This document shows, one piece after another, positions 30,716 through 42,665 of a stretch of 64,000 nt of DNA. The stretch spans positions 61,632,056 to 61,696,055 of the forward strand of contig CM050449.1 of the NCBI GenBank assembly GCA_027563935.2, in the 5' to 3' direction. A program made the translations under genes and the position numbers. The notes below the pieces were generated by a model. The model made no database searches and was not told where the DNA came from. It saw only the letters and a list, made by a program, of their open reading frames with translations. The stretch is from Costus lasius. Lineage: Eukaryota > Streptophyta > Magnoliopsida > Zingiberales > Costaceae. The first letter of the stretch is position 1; every line of letters begins with the position of its first letter.

Positions 30716-33700
30716 ATCTCCCACTTGCACTTAATATAATGGTTGAGAAATCTCAAACCCATATTATTACAGTGCTTCTCATGCTTCTGCTGCGCCAGAG
30801 GCTTGGTAAGCGGGTCTGCCAGATTGTCATCTGTATGTACCTTGCAGACTTTGATCTCGCCACGATCTATGATCTCCCTGATCAAGTGAAACCGTCTCTG
30901 TATGTGCTTGGACTTCTGGTGCGACCGTGGTTCCTTTGCTTGTGCGATTGCTCCAGTGTTATCACAGAAGATAACCAAAGGATCTGCACTCGAAGGAACA
31001 ACACCAAGTTCTCTCACGAACTTACGAATCCACACTGCCTCCTTGGATGCTTCCGAGGCTGCAACATACTCGGCTTCTGTTGTGGAATCAGCAACAGTTG
31101 ACTGTTTGAAACTCTTCCACACCACTGCTCCTCCATTCAAGCTAAAAACATAGCCTGATTGCGATCGGAAATCATCCTGGTCTGACTGGAACGAAGCGTC
31201 AGTATATCCTTCAATACTGAGTTCTTCCTGACCACCATATATCAAGAACATATCTTTGGTCCTCCGCAGATATTTTAAAATGTTCTTGACTGCAATCCAG
31301 TGCGCCATACCTGGATTACTTTGGAACCGACTGGTCACGCTTAACCCGTAAGCAACGTCTGGGCGAGTACACAACATCGCATACATAATGGATCCAATAG
31401 CCGAAGCATAAGGCGTATTGTCCATTTCATCTTTCTCAGTCTGTGTTTGTGGACACTGACTCTTCGAAAGATTCAGACCATGTCTGACTGGAAGATATCC
31501 TCTTTTAGAATTCTCTAAATGAAATCTCTCCAGGACTTTATCGATGTAAGTACTCTGGCACAGCCCGAGAAGCCTCTTAGATCTATCCATGTAGATCTTC
31601 ACACCTAACACATAGGCTGCTTCTCCTAGATCTTTCATCTGGAAACATTTCCTTAACCATGCCTTTACGGCATGCATTTCAGGAATGTCATTTCCAATGA
31701 TCAAGATATCATCGACGTAGAGGACTAGGAAAGTAATCACGCTCCCACTAAACCTCTTATATACACACGGGTCATCCTCGTTCTTGATGAAACCAAACTC
31801 AGAGATTGATTCATCAAAACGAATATTCCAGCTTCTAGATGCTTGTTTAAGTCCATAAATAGACTTCTTTAACTTGCATATCTTATGACGATCTGATGGA
31901 TTAGTGAAACCTTCTGGTTGTGTCATATACACATCCTCATCCAGATTTCCATTAAGGAAAGCTGTCTTCACATCCATTTGCCAAATCTCATAATCATAAT
32001 ATGCAGCTATCGCGAAAAGAATCCGAATAGACTTAAACATAGCTACAGGTGAGAAAGTTTCATCATAATCTATCCCGTAGATTTGTTTGAAACCTTTCGC
32101 AACTAGCCTGCCTTTATAGGTAACCACGTTACCATCCATGTCAATCTTCTTCTTGAAGATCCATTTACAGCCTATAGGGATAACTCCCGGAGGCGGATCA
32201 ACCAAATCCCAAACTTGGTTATCTGACATGGAGTCCATCTCGGCGCGCATAGCTTCAAGCCATCTCGCTGACTCCGGTCCACTGACCGCATCCGCATAAG
32301 TGAGGGGTTCATCATTATCAATGATGTACACTCCGTCATAGCGCTCAGGCTGTCGACGGATCCTTCCCGATCTTTGCGGTTCCCGTGATATCTGAGCCTC
32401 AGGTTGTTCAATAACCTGTTCTACCAGCTCAGGCTCATCCAACTGTGCTTGCGCACTTTGTCCTTCCTCTGGATTCTCATCCAGCTTTATTTCTCTCCCA
32501 CTGGCCTCTTGCAGAAGAAACTCCTTCTCAAGAAATATAGCCGTCCGAGCAACAAATACCTTGTTCTCTTTGGGATCGTAGAAATAATAACCCTTAGTTT
32601 CCTTAGGGTAACCGACAAAGATACATTTGTCAGATCTGCTCTCTAGTTTCCCAGAGGCGAGCTTTTTGACATAAGCCTCGCAACCCCAGATCCTGATAAA
32701 TGTCAAGCTCGGCTGTTTCCCATACCATAACTCATATGGCGTCTTAGAAACTGCCTTGGATGGCACTCGGTTTAGTACCTTTGCAGCTGTTTCCAGTGCA
32801 AATCCCCAAAAGGAGTAAGGTAGAGTAGCCTGACTCATCATAGAACGAACCATATCAAGTAACGTTCTATTTCTCCTTTCGGACACACCATTCCATTGCG
32901 GTGTTCCTGGCGGAGTGAGCTGTGAGATAATCCCACACTCCTTCAGATAGTCAGTAAATTCTCGACTTAGGTATTCTCCACCTCGATCAGAACGAAGTGC
33001 CTTGATATTTCGGCCTAGCTGATTTTGTACTTCATTCTTGAACTCTTTGAACTTGTCAAAAGATTCACTTTTATGTCTCATTAGATAGACATACCCATAC
33101 CTACTGAAATCATCAGTAAAGGTAATGAAGTACTGATAGCCACCTCTGGCATGTTTACTAAATGGCCCACACACATCACTGTGTATAAGGTCAAGTAAAC
33201 CTGAAGCCCTTTGACCTTTGTTAGAAAAAGGTGACTTCGTCATTTTACCCATTAAACAAGCCTTGCATGTATCAATCTCCTCATAGGAGAATGATCCCAG
33301 CAGTCCATGATCATGCAACCACTTAATGCATTTCTTGTTAATATGGCCTAAACGACTATGCCATAGCAAGGTGCTGTCATCAGCATACTTGGCTTTCTTA
33401 ATATCAATCGCGTGTATAGAACATTCCATGTCCAACATGAATAACCCATTATTAATTGAACCAGTAGCATAAACTATATTATCAAGAGATAAAACACACT
33501 TTGAAATATTGCATTCAAAGGAAAACCCTTTCCTGACAAGAGCAGGAATAGAGATAATATTTTTAGTGATACTGGGAACAAAGTAACAACTGTTTAGTTC
33601 TAATACAAGCCCAGATGGCAAAGAGATGAAATAGTCTCCTACAGCAACAGCAGCAACCCGTGCCCCGTTTCCAACTCGTAGGTCCACCTCATGCTGTCCC

Positions 33701-34620
33701 ACCTGCCTTCTTCTCTTGAGTTCCTGTACATTTGAACAAATGTGAACTCCACATGCAGTGTCCAACACCCATGATATAGAAGAAGATGAAACCATGACTT
33801 CCGTCACGTATATACCTGAGCTAGAAGCAAGGCTTCCCCTCTTGTCTCCTTGGAGCGCTTTACAGTCCTTTTTCCAGTGACCCAGCTGGCCACAGTGGAA
33901 ACACCTGTATTCCTTGGACCGCTTAACCTTCTGCTTCAGAGCCTTGCTGTAACTCTTGACAGGGGTCTTGCCCTTCTTCCCCTTCTTCTTGTTCCTCGAA
34001 GGAACCATCAAGATAGAGGTTGAAGGCTTACCCTTCAGAGTTTCCTCAGTAGTCAAGAGCATATTCAGCAGCTCTGCCGGAGTACAATCGATTTTGTTCA
34101 TATTAAAGTTAATAATGAACGCATCGAAAGAAGGCGGAAGAGACTGCAGAATAATGTCTACAGCAAGCTCCTGGTTGATGGTATGCCCCAGTTTTTCTAG
34201 AGCCTCCTTGTGCCCAATCATCTTGAGCACGTGAGCTCCCACTGGGCTCCCTTCAGCCAGTTTGCTCTGAAAGAACAGCTTTGTCAAATTATAGCGTTCT
34301 GTCCTCGCCTGTGCAGCATACAGCATCTTGAGGTTTGCTATCATGTCTATGGCAGACATATCCTCATGCTGACGCTGCAGCGGTGGCGTCATAGACGCTA
34401 GCATCAGGCAAGCGACATCAATGCTATCATTGACGTGCTTTTCATAGGCTTCCCGAACCGCCCTTGCGGCGTTCGGAGCGGGCTGAGGCGGTATCGCCGT
34501 CTCGAGGACATACAGTTTCCTCTCTGCCTTAAGAACTATCTTAAGGTGTCCGAACCAGTCTGAGAAGTTCGGCCCAGCAAACTTCTCTCTTTCTAGTAGG
34601 GATCGCACATTGAAGCTCAT
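30697..34620 (-). CDS. A5: intact Ty1/copia gag-pol with lost stop codon (1307 aa)
   Basis: Starts ATG at 34620 (MSFNVRSLLEREKF) and contains every copia domain in order: gag, CCHC knuckle, protease LDTACG, HHCC and integrase core (HSDVCGPF, LRSDRGGEYL, GVSERRNRT), RT with YVDD, RNase H. Numbering parallels the 1294-residue E2 protein. The usual TAG after LRFLNH is TAT here (G to T in the sense strand, position 30736), so translation runs on through the polypurine tract and into the LTR, adding 13 residues (YIKCKWEIVGVCP) to a TAA at 30697. Gag resembles E1 more than E2 (MVPSRNK, SKEYRCFHC). One conserved His-region residue pair differs (KKCIKWLH for KKRIKRLH). Probably functional; the extension is unlikely to matter, which is inference. 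Confidence 0.96.
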   Translation of the reverse strand: MSFNVRSLLEREKFAGPNFSDWFGHLKIVLKAERKLYVLETAIPPQPAPNAARAVREAYEKHVNDSIDVACLMLASMTPPLQRQHEDMSAIDMIANLKMLYAAQARTERYNLTKLFFQSKLAEGSPVGAHVLKMIGHKEALEKLGHTINQELAVDIILQSLPPSFDAFIINFNMNKIDCTPAELLNMLLTTEETLKGKPSTSILMVPSRNKKKGKKGKTPVKSYSKALKQKVKRSKEYRCFHCGQLGHWKKDCKALQGDKRGSLASSSGIYVTEVMVSSSSISWVLDTACGVHICSNVQELKRRRQVGQHEVDLRVGNGARVAAVAVGDYFISLPSGLVLELNSCYFVPSITKNIISIPALVRKGFSFECNISKCVLSLDNIVYATGSINNGLFMLDMECSIHAIDIKKAKYADDSTLLWHSRLGHINKKCIKWLHDHGLLGSFSYEEIDTCKACLMGKMTKSPFSNKGQRASGLLDLIHSDVCGPFSKHARGGYQYFITFTDDFSRYGYVYLMRHKSESFDKFKEFKNEVQNQLGRNIKALRSDRGGEYLSREFTDYLKECGIISQLTPPGTPQWNGVSERRNRTLLDMVRSMMSQATLPYSFWGFALETAAKVLNRVPSKAVSKTPYELWYGKQPSLTFIRIWGCEAYVKKLASGKLESRSDKCIFVGYPKETKGYYFYDPKENKVFVARTAIFLEKEFLLQEASGREIKLDENPEEGQSAQAQLDEPELVEQVIEQPEAQISREPQRSGRIRRQPERYDGVYIIDNDEPLTYADAVSGPESARWLEAMRAEMDSMSDNQVWDLVDPPPGVIPIGCKWIFKKKIDMDGNVVTYKGRLVAKGFKQIYGIDYDETFSPVAMFKSIRILFAIAAYYDYEIWQMDVKTAFLNGNLDEDVYMTQPEGFTNPSDRHKICKLKKSIYGLKQASRSWNIRFDESISEFGFIKNEDDPCVYKRFSGSVITFLVLYVDDILIIGNDIPEMHAVKAWLRKCFQMKDLGEAAYVLGVKIYMDRSKRLLGLCQSTYIDKVLERFHLENSKRGYLPVRHGLNLSKSQCPQTQTEKDEMDNTPYASAIGSIMYAMLCTRPDVAYGLSVTSRFQSNPGMAHWIAVKNILKYLRRTKDMFLIYGGQEELSIEGYTDASFQSDQDDFRSQSGYVFSLNGGAVVWKSFKQSTVADSTTEAEYVAASEASKEAVWIRKFVRELGVVPSSADPLVIFCDNTGAIAQAKEPRSHQKSKHIQRRFHLIREIIDRGEIKVCKVHTDDNLADPLTKPLAQQKHEKHCNNMGLRFLNHYIKCKWEIVGVCP

Positions 34621-36452
34621 GGTGTTCGTTGCTGCAGGTATCTACAACAATGCAAGAACAGCAAGGTCAGTATCAATGTTAAGAATCAATCAGGACTTAA
34701 GAAAGATTCTTTTTCTCACTATTTTATCTGGCTGAAAAATCCAGCAAAACAGCCCGAAAGAGTAGTACTCTTTTAGTGAGATGGGATCCAGATTTCATAC
34801 TTGGTCTCCGCGTCCCGCTCAGGCGAGATAAGATGCACAGAGAGTACAAGCACTAATCTCTGGTAGGCAGTCCCTGCCAATCGCCTACCTGTGCGATTCC
34901 CCTTCATCTGGGCAATCCAGCAGACTGTGCCAACTGAGTTGGTACAACACAATCTCTGACCCCACAGATGGCTGCCTCCATGCGCTACCATATGCGCCAC
35001 ATATGTAGCCTACATGGTCAAGCTGACCCGACCTACTCCCTGGACCACCACGTGCTATGCTGAGCAACGAGAAGCGATAAATCCCTTCTCTGTAACACGC
35101 AGGTGTAATCCCGCACCGTCTGAAGATAGATGGACGTGCCCACTGAGTGGGTACAACATGGCTCCAACGATAATCAGAACAGTGAGGTTTCGCGTCAGAA
35201 GGCATACGAGCTTGATATTTTAGCGTTGGATTTTAACGGTCTTTTATCTTCTTCACTATCATGCAATTCCTATGGTGATAGCAGAAGATAAATAATCATG
35301 CTGTTCTACTTATTAAACAATAAAAGAAAGCATGAATCTTATGTGGTAAAAGCCCATAGCCCTAGTAAGACCTTAATTTCACTTAAGTCTTCACTTGCTT
35401 TTCTTCATGGGTCTTTTGCTGCTCATTTGGCCCAAACCAGGGCCCAAGTGCCATCTGCAGCTCAGGTGCGCCCACCAGGTAAATGCGCTTGGTCCCAGAG
35501 TCGAACCCTGGACCTCCCACCTGGTCTAGCCACTGCTGCATGCGCCTCTGCCAAGTGTGCTCTGTGCTCTTGTCTGATTAATTTACAAATTAATCTATCT
35601 AGACAAGATTGACTCGCAGGTCAATTACATTTTATAAATTAAATGCAATGTGATGCGCAGATCACAATAAAATTAATTTACAACTTTTAACCAGGCACGC
35701 AGGCCCCAGCACAGCACACATTTAACATGGGCAGCCCACATAAGAATAAATAAACATGCATATGGCATCATACATCATTTGATCCAATCATGAAAAATAA
35801 AATTTTTGAAAAATCCCATTGAGATCAATTTTATTTTTCCTTATGTGCCCTATAACCTTACAACGGTCCATTACTAGGGATCCACTCATCCAACCTAGTC
35901 AGATCCACTGCCCTTGCATGCACCAAGTCCTAACTGACTTGAGTCGACCAAAAGGTCAACCATGCATGCGCCAGGGCTGAACAACCACAATGAGGTCTGG
36001 CAAACGGGTGTGACCCCGGGCCTAACTCATGTGCGTTCATAGGTTGTCTCAATCAGACATCGCTACACGCCTGTCTGCAGTCGACCTATAGCCACCAGGT
36101 GCTTGCGCACAGGTGCTATCTGGTCAACCCATCAAGGCTGTCAGATGGTCTGATCAGACTGTCTGGATCTAACCTCGGGGATGACTTCAACCCTAGTAAC
36201 CCGTCTAAGGGTTTACAGTAAGGACAGCTTAGATCTAGTGTGAATCGCGCATGTAATATAGTTTTGAGAAAACCAACAACATACAAGCGCCAACAAAAGG
36301 TAACCTTATACATGCGCCAAGGAGAAACAATGCAATGCATTTTCGCCACTTACATATACAAGATGTATCGCATGTAACCTTAGATCTAATCATAAGTTCG
36401 CAAACAAGGATCACAAAATGGCATAAGTAATCATAAAACATGCGTTAACCAT
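34621..36452 (-). other. A5 untranslated leader
   Basis: Noncoding, about 1.8 kb, parallel to the E2 leader. It contains the two odd palindromes CCAACTGAGTTGG (34930) and CCCACTGAGTGGG (35139). Around 35496-35510 the sense strand reads CCAGGGTTCGACTCTGG, a stem-loop with a TTCGA loop like a tRNA T-arm/B box. Confidence 0.7.
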
Positions 36453-36464
36453 GCTCTGATACCA
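36453..36464 (-). other. Primer-binding site of A5
   Basis: GCTCTGATACCA (reverse complement of TGGTATCAGAGC), two bases from the 5' LTR border. Confidence 0.92.
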
Positions 36465-36466
36465 AT

Positions 36467-38136
36467 TGAAGGGTCCCCACAAGGGGGCGAAACCCTAACT
36501 CATAGGCGCATATGGGAATGAAAGCAGCGGAAAGGGGGTTTCTAGATCTTGCATGCTGTATGATTAACAAAATGACCCAATTGCAAATAGAAAAGGATCA
36601 TACCATAGCCATTTCTAGATGGCGCCTTGGAAGCAAAGATCAAACTTGATCTTCTCCAGAGGTGACGCACACAGTTGATGTCGCTTACTCCCTTTGCGAT
36701 CCTTGTGCTAGCAAGGCCCAAAGATGTCCTTGTCGAGTGGAAGGGAAGAGATGTCTTGGCTTGGCGATTCTTTTCTTCCTCCTCGTCGAGCTCTTCACCA
36801 CCGTATGTTCTCTCGTCAAGAGCAAGAGACAAGGCGACTAACGAAAAGAGGAAAGGCGTGAACGTGAGAGAGGATCACGTAAGAGAAGTGCTATCTAAAA
36901 ATAGCATGCCACTTCTCTTCATGCGATCATGGGTTTACCCATTCGCAAACTCCACTTCACCCTTGAACCATGCGCTCATTCATGAGCCGGTTCACTTGAA
37001 TTTGGTTCAATAACCAAATAAACCAAGCCATAAGTCCAGATCACATTAAAACCCTAAGGTACTTGATCTGACCGTTCATCTCCCGATGCTCCTGATCTCA
37101 CCGATCCAGCATCCATTCTCTCAATCGAAGCTTACCGATCTCAAGCCCTAATCAATCAAACATGATCAGACTAGATCTCACTTACAATCAGAGATTAAAT
37201 ACCTTTAAACTGAACCTGAACAATTCAGTCCACACGATCTGACTCAAGTAAGCCATATCATCAAATTGTGCGACCCTGAGGGTTTCCTTTAAATGTCGGT
37301 AACGATAACTCACGTTATCACGATCAGTGAGGGGTATCTAGCAACACATCACTATCTCCCGATATAAAGAAAAGAGTCTTCCAAGACTACACCCAAAAAC
37401 AGCACAAGTGTGAACCAACTCACAAGGCATGCATAAATCCTTTGCCACTGGATGTTCTTATTGGACAAGCGTGTCAAGCTTGTAACTCCAATATGATGAG
37501 CATGATTAGATCAGATGAACATAGTCACCTGGGTATGGCCATACACTATTCTCAATCATCTCATCAAGGGGGGCCCTTTAGAAAATCACACTCCAATTAA
37601 GGAGACGGCAATCCTTTGTCTATCACTAGTGCCCTAACCTGACTCAAGCTCACCATCCAAGATAGCCTATAATCATTATGTTTCAAATGATATTGAACTA
37701 ACTCAAAATAATGACAATCATCATTTAGAAAACACAAGTGATCTCAAGTCAGAGGAAATGTGCCACTTGTCGCAATCAAGGATTATTCACATTGTGACAA
37801 ACAAGTGAATATCCTAGTAGGGTCTGTCCAGTACATCCAATGTACCCATGAGTCTACCTCTTATTCCATGCTCGAAGCATCCTATAAGATTAGAACACAT
37901 ATTAGTCTCAATCATATCAAGGCTGTCTCATGTTCACCAAGATATATCGACTAAGGACATTACAGCATGTCAGCCTAGCTGAACAGCTTTGAGACATTAT
38001 TCAGAAGTACAATTATTGCAGCAGACAATATAACAACCTGAATAACAACCATGCCTTTATAAACATAAGAGTTTATTACATGATACTGATACAATCCCAA
38101 GGCCTCAAACATTAGCCTTAAGGGCATACCCCAACA
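36467..38136 (-). repeat. 5' LTR of A5, 1670 bp
   Basis: Same termini as the 3' LTR. Visible differences include AATACC versus ATCCC near 37199, A versus G near 37353, CAAGGGGGG versus CAGGGGGCC near 37565, and GAGACGG versus GAGATGG near 37601. It is followed by the ATATA duplication at 38137. Confidence 0.95.
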
Positions 38137-38141
38137 ATATA

Positions 38142-39809
38142 CACACGGGTCATCTTCATTTTTGATGAAACCAAATTCACAGACTGATTCATCAAAACGA
38201 ATATTCCAGCTTCTCGATGCTTGTTTTAGTCCATAAATGGACTTCTTTAATTTGCATATTTTATGACATTCTGATGGATTGATGAAACCTTCAGGCTGTG
38301 TCATATACACATCCTCTTCCAGTTTTCCATTAAGGAAAGCGGTTTTCACATCCATTTGCCAGATCTCATAATCATAATATGCTGCTATCGCGAGAATGAT
38401 TCGAATGGACTTAAACATGGCTACAGGAGAGAAAGTTTCATCATAATCTATCCCGTAGATTTGTTTGAAACCTTTCGCAACTAGCCTGCCTTTATAGGTA
38501 ACTACGTTACCATCCATGTCAATCTTCTTCTTGAAGATCCACTTACAGCCTATAGGGATTACTCCCTGAGGCGGATCAACCAAATCCCAGACGTGGTTAT
38601 CTGACATGGAGTCCATCTCGGCTCGCATAGCTTCAAGCCATCTTACTGAATCCGGTCCACTGACCGCATCCGCATAAGTGTGGGGTTCATCATTAATGAT
38701 GTAGACTCCGTCATAGCGCTCAGGCTGATGACGGATCCTTCCCGATCTACGCGGTTCCCATGATATCTGAGCTTCAGGTTGAATATCAACTTGTTCTATT
38801 TGCTCAGGCTCACCCAACTGAGCTTGACTACTTTGTCCCTCTTCTGGACTTTCATCCAGCTTTATTTCTCTCCCATTGGCCTCTTGCAGAAGAAATTCCT
38901 TCTCAAGAAAAATAGCCGTACGAGCAACAAATACTTTGTTCTCTTTGGGATCGTAGAAATAATAACCCTTAGTTTCTTTAGGGTAACCGACAAAAATACA
39001 TTTATTAGATCTGCTCTCCAGTTTCCCAGAGGCGAGCTTTTTGACATAAGCCTCGCAACCCCAGATTTTAATAAATGTCAAGCTCGGCTGTTTCCCATAC
39101 CATAACTCATATGGTGTCTTTGAAACGGCCTTGGATGGCACTCGGTTTAGTACTTTTGTAGCTGTTTCCAGTGCAAATCCCCAAAAGGAGTAAGGTAGAG
39201 TAGCCTGACTCATCATAGAACGAACCATATCCAATAAGGTTCTATTTCTCCTCTCGGACACACCATTCCATTGCGGTGTTCCTGGCGGAGTGAGCTGTGA
39301 GATAATCCCACACTCCTTCAGATAGTCAGTAAACTCATGACTCAAGTATTCTCCACCTCGATCTAATCGAAGTGCCTTGATATTTCGGCCTAACTGATTT
39401 TGCACTTCATTTTTGAATTCTTTGAATTTGTCAAAAGATTCACTCTTATGTCTCATTAAATAGACATAACCATACCTACTGAAATCATCAGTAAAAGTAA
39501 TGAAGTACGAATAGCCACCTCTGGCATGTTTACTAAACGGCCCACACACATCACTGTGAATGAGGTCAAGTAAACCTGAAGCCCTTTTACCTTTATTAGA
39601 AAAAGGAGACTTCATCATTTTACCCATTAAACAAGCTTTGCATGTATCAAGCTCCTCATAGGAGAATGATCCCAGCAGTCCATGATCATGCAACCGCTTA
39701 ATGTGTTTCTTGTTAATATGGCCTAAACGACAATGCCATAGCAAGGTGCTGTCATCAGCATACTTGGCTCTGTTGTTATCAATTTGTTGTACAGAACATT
39801 CCATGTCTA
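38142..39809 (-). pseudogene. A4 gag-pol, middle part (integrase to RT)
   Basis: Minus-strand frame open across the fragment: HHCC region (LLWHCRLGHINKKHIKRLH, CKACLMGKMMKSPF), integrase core (HSDVCGPF, LRLDRGGEYL, GVSERRNRT) and RT up to the FIKNEDDPCVY segment. LRLDRGG replaces the usual LRSDRGG next to the second catalytic Asp. Both ends are insertion borders: A5 on the left (ATATA), the solo LTR on the right (GTCTA, 39805-39809). Confidence 0.92.
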
Positions 39810-41476
39810 TGAAAGTCCCTAGCAAGGGGGGGGGGCGAAACCCTAATAGGCATGCACTTCTAAAATTTGCATGGGCGGAATCATAGGATTTCGAAAATCG
39901 GTTTGCATGTCATATAATCAACTTAAAGATTGTATAGATCAACACAAGGATCATACCATTGCCATTGCTTGGATGGCAACTTGGAAGAAGAGGGCGAGCG
40001 GCTCTCCTCCAAAGGTGACGCACACAAGGTGAAGATGACTACTCCCTTGGCGTCTTTGTGCTAGCAAAGCTTCAAGGTTTCCCTTCGTGAAGGAGATGAG
40101 AGATGTCTCTTGGTTTTGTTCTCTTCTCCTTTTCGTGAAGTCTCACCACCCGAGAGCAAGAGAGAAAGAGGGGCGAGAATAGGGGCGATCCCTCGAACGT
40201 GAGGCGTGCTACCTATTTTGGAAAGCATGACTTCCAAAAATAGTAAACCCTCACACGTTCAAGTGTTCACGCTTAGTGAACAAATCGCAATGTTCTCCCC
40301 TTTGAACCATGCGCTCACTTGATGAGCCGGTTCAATTACATTTGGTTCAAAGACCAAATTAAACCAAGCATTGGTCTAGATCAAATTAAACCATAAGGCT
40401 CAAGATCTAACCATACATCTCTTGATGCTCTTGATCTCATCGATCTAGCATCAAATCTCTCGATCGAAGCTTACCGATCTCAAGCCCTAATCAATCAAAC
40501 ATGATCAGACCAGATCTCACTTACAATCAGAGTTTAAACTCCTTTAAACTGAACCAAAACAATTCAGTCCACACGATCTGACTTAAGTAAGCCATATCAT
40601 CAAATTGTGCGACCCTAAGGGTTTCCTTTAAATGTCGGTAACGATAACTTACGTTATCACGATCAGTGAGGGGTATCTAGCAACACATCACTGTCTCCCG
40701 ATATAAAGGAAAGAGTCTTCCAAGACTACACCCAAACCACAGCACAAGTGTGAACCCAAGTCACTTGACATATGTGTTTCCTTTGCCACTGGATGTTCTT
40801 ATTGGACAAGCGTGTCAAGCCTGTAATTCCAATAAGATGAGAATGATTAGATTAGATGAACATAGTCATCTGGGTATGGCCATACACTTTCTCAACCATC
40901 TCATCCAGGGGGCCCCTTCAGAACATCACACTCCAAACAAGGAGACGGCAATCCTATATCTATCGCTAGTGCCCTAACATGACTCATGCTCATTATCCAA
41001 GATAGTCTATAACCATTATGTTTCAAATGATATTGAACTACCTCAAAACAATGCCAATCATCATTTAGAAACAGAAGTGATCTCAAGTCAGAGGAAATAT
41101 GCCACTTGTTTGCATATAAGGATTATTCACATTGTGACAAGCAATTGAATATCCTAAGTAGGGTCTGTCCAGTACATCCAATATACCCATGAGTCTACAT
41201 CTTATTCCATGCTCGAAGCATCCTATAAGATTAGAACACATATTAGTCTCAATCATATCAAGGCCGTCTCATGTTCACCAAGATATCTCGACTAAGGACA
41301 ATACTGCATGTCAGCCAAGCTGAACAGCATTGAGACATTATTCAGAAGTATACATATTGCAGCAGATGATGTAACAACCTGAATAACAACCATTGCCTTT
41401 ATAAACATAGAGTTTATACATGATACTGATAACAACCCAAGGCCTCAAACATTAGCCTTAAGGGCATACCCCAACA
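39810..41476 (-). mobile_element. Solo family A LTR with perfect target duplication
   Basis: + strand TGAAAGTCCCTAGCAAGG (with a G10 run) to GGCATACCCCAACA, 1667 bp. GTCTA flanks both sides (39805-39809, 41477-41481), and removal restores the A4 reading CATGTCTA-ACATGAATAACCC. There is no internal region, so this is an insertion reduced by LTR-LTR recombination. The first 141 bp look the same as the LTR fragment at 63705. Confidence 0.94.
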
Positions 41477-41481
41477 GTCTA

Positions 41482-42665
41482 ACATGAATAACCCATTGTT
41501 AATCGACCCAGTTGCATAAACAATATTATCATATGAAATACAACACTTTAAAGTTTTTCATTCAAAAGAAAACCCTTTCCTGACAAGAGCAGGAATAGAG
41601 ATAATATTCTTAGTTATGCTTGGCACAAAATAACAATTGTCAAGTTCTAATACAAAACCAGATGGTAAAGAGATGTTATATTGTCCTACAGCAACAGCAG
41701 CAACCCGTGCTCCGTTTCCAACTCGTAGGTCCACCTCACGCTGTCCCACCTGTCTTTTTCTCTTGAGTTCCTGTACATTTGAACAAATGTGAACTCCACA
41801 TGCAGTGTCCAACACCCATGAAATAGAAGAAGCTACCATGACTTCAGTCACGTAAATACCTGAGCCAGAAGTGAAAGGCTTGCTTCCCTTCTTCTCTCCT
41901 TGGAGCGCTTTACAGTCCTTCTTCCAGTGACCGAGCTGGCCACAATGGAAACATCTGTTGTCCTTTGACCGCTTCATCTTTTGTTTCAGAGCCTTGTTGT
42001 AGCTCTTGATAGGGGCTTTGCCCTTCTTCCCCTTCTTCTTGTTCCTTGAAGGAACCAGCAAGACAGAGGAGGAAGGCTTTCCCTTCCCAAGAGTCTGCTC
42101 TGTGGTACAGAGCATGTTCAGTAACTCTGCCGGAGTACAATCGATCTTGTTCATATTAAAATTAATAATGAACGGATCGAAAGAGGCCGGGAGAGACTGC
42201 AGGATAATGTCTACAACAAGTTCCTGATTGATGGTGTGTCCCAGTTTCTCTAGAGCCTCCTTGTACCCAATCATCTTGAGTACGTGAGCTCCCACTGGAC
42301 TCCCTTCAGTCAGTTTGCTATGAAAGAAAAGTTTTGTCAGGTTATAGCGTTCAGTCCTTGCCTGTGCAGCATACAGCATCTTGAGATTTGCTATAATATC
42401 AATAGCAGACAAATCCTCATGCTGACGCTGTAGCTCAGGCGTCATTGACGCAAGCATCAGGCAAGCAACATCAGTACTATCACTGACATGCTTCTCATAA
42501 GTATCCCGAACCGCCCTTGCAGCGTTCGCAGCGGGTTGAGCCGGTATTGCCGACTCAAGGACATACAGCTTCCTCTCAGCCTTAAGAACAATCTTAAGCT
42601 GTCTGTACCAGTCTGAGAAGTTTGGCCCAGCAAACTTCTCCCTTTCCAGTATGGATCGCAGATTG
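41482..42665 (-). pseudogene. A4 gag-pol, N-terminal part (gag, knuckle, protease)
   Basis: Frame runs from about 42665 and contains gag (EREKFAGPNFSDW, LMLASMTPELQRQ), the knuckle CFHCGQLGHWKKDC and protease LDTACG. The start ATG found in E2 and A5 is altered to ACAGGG here, so no Met precedes LMLASMT. A TGA at 41558-41560 replaces the Cys codon after KGFSFE; the frame then continues (DNIVYATGS) to the solo-LTR border. Confidence 0.9.

Larger units (their letters stand above)
29047..38136 (-). mobile_element. A5: full-length family A copia element, nested in A4
   Basis: 3' LTR 29047-30715, gag-pol 34620-30697, leader, PBS 36453-36464, 5' LTR 36467-38136. The 5-bp target duplication ATATA (29042-29046 and 38137-38141) is perfect; removing the element restores the A4 RT sequence CTCTTATATACACACGGG. 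The LTRs differ at only some half-dozen visible positions. The gene is open throughout, so this may be an active or recently active copy. Confidence 0.96.
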
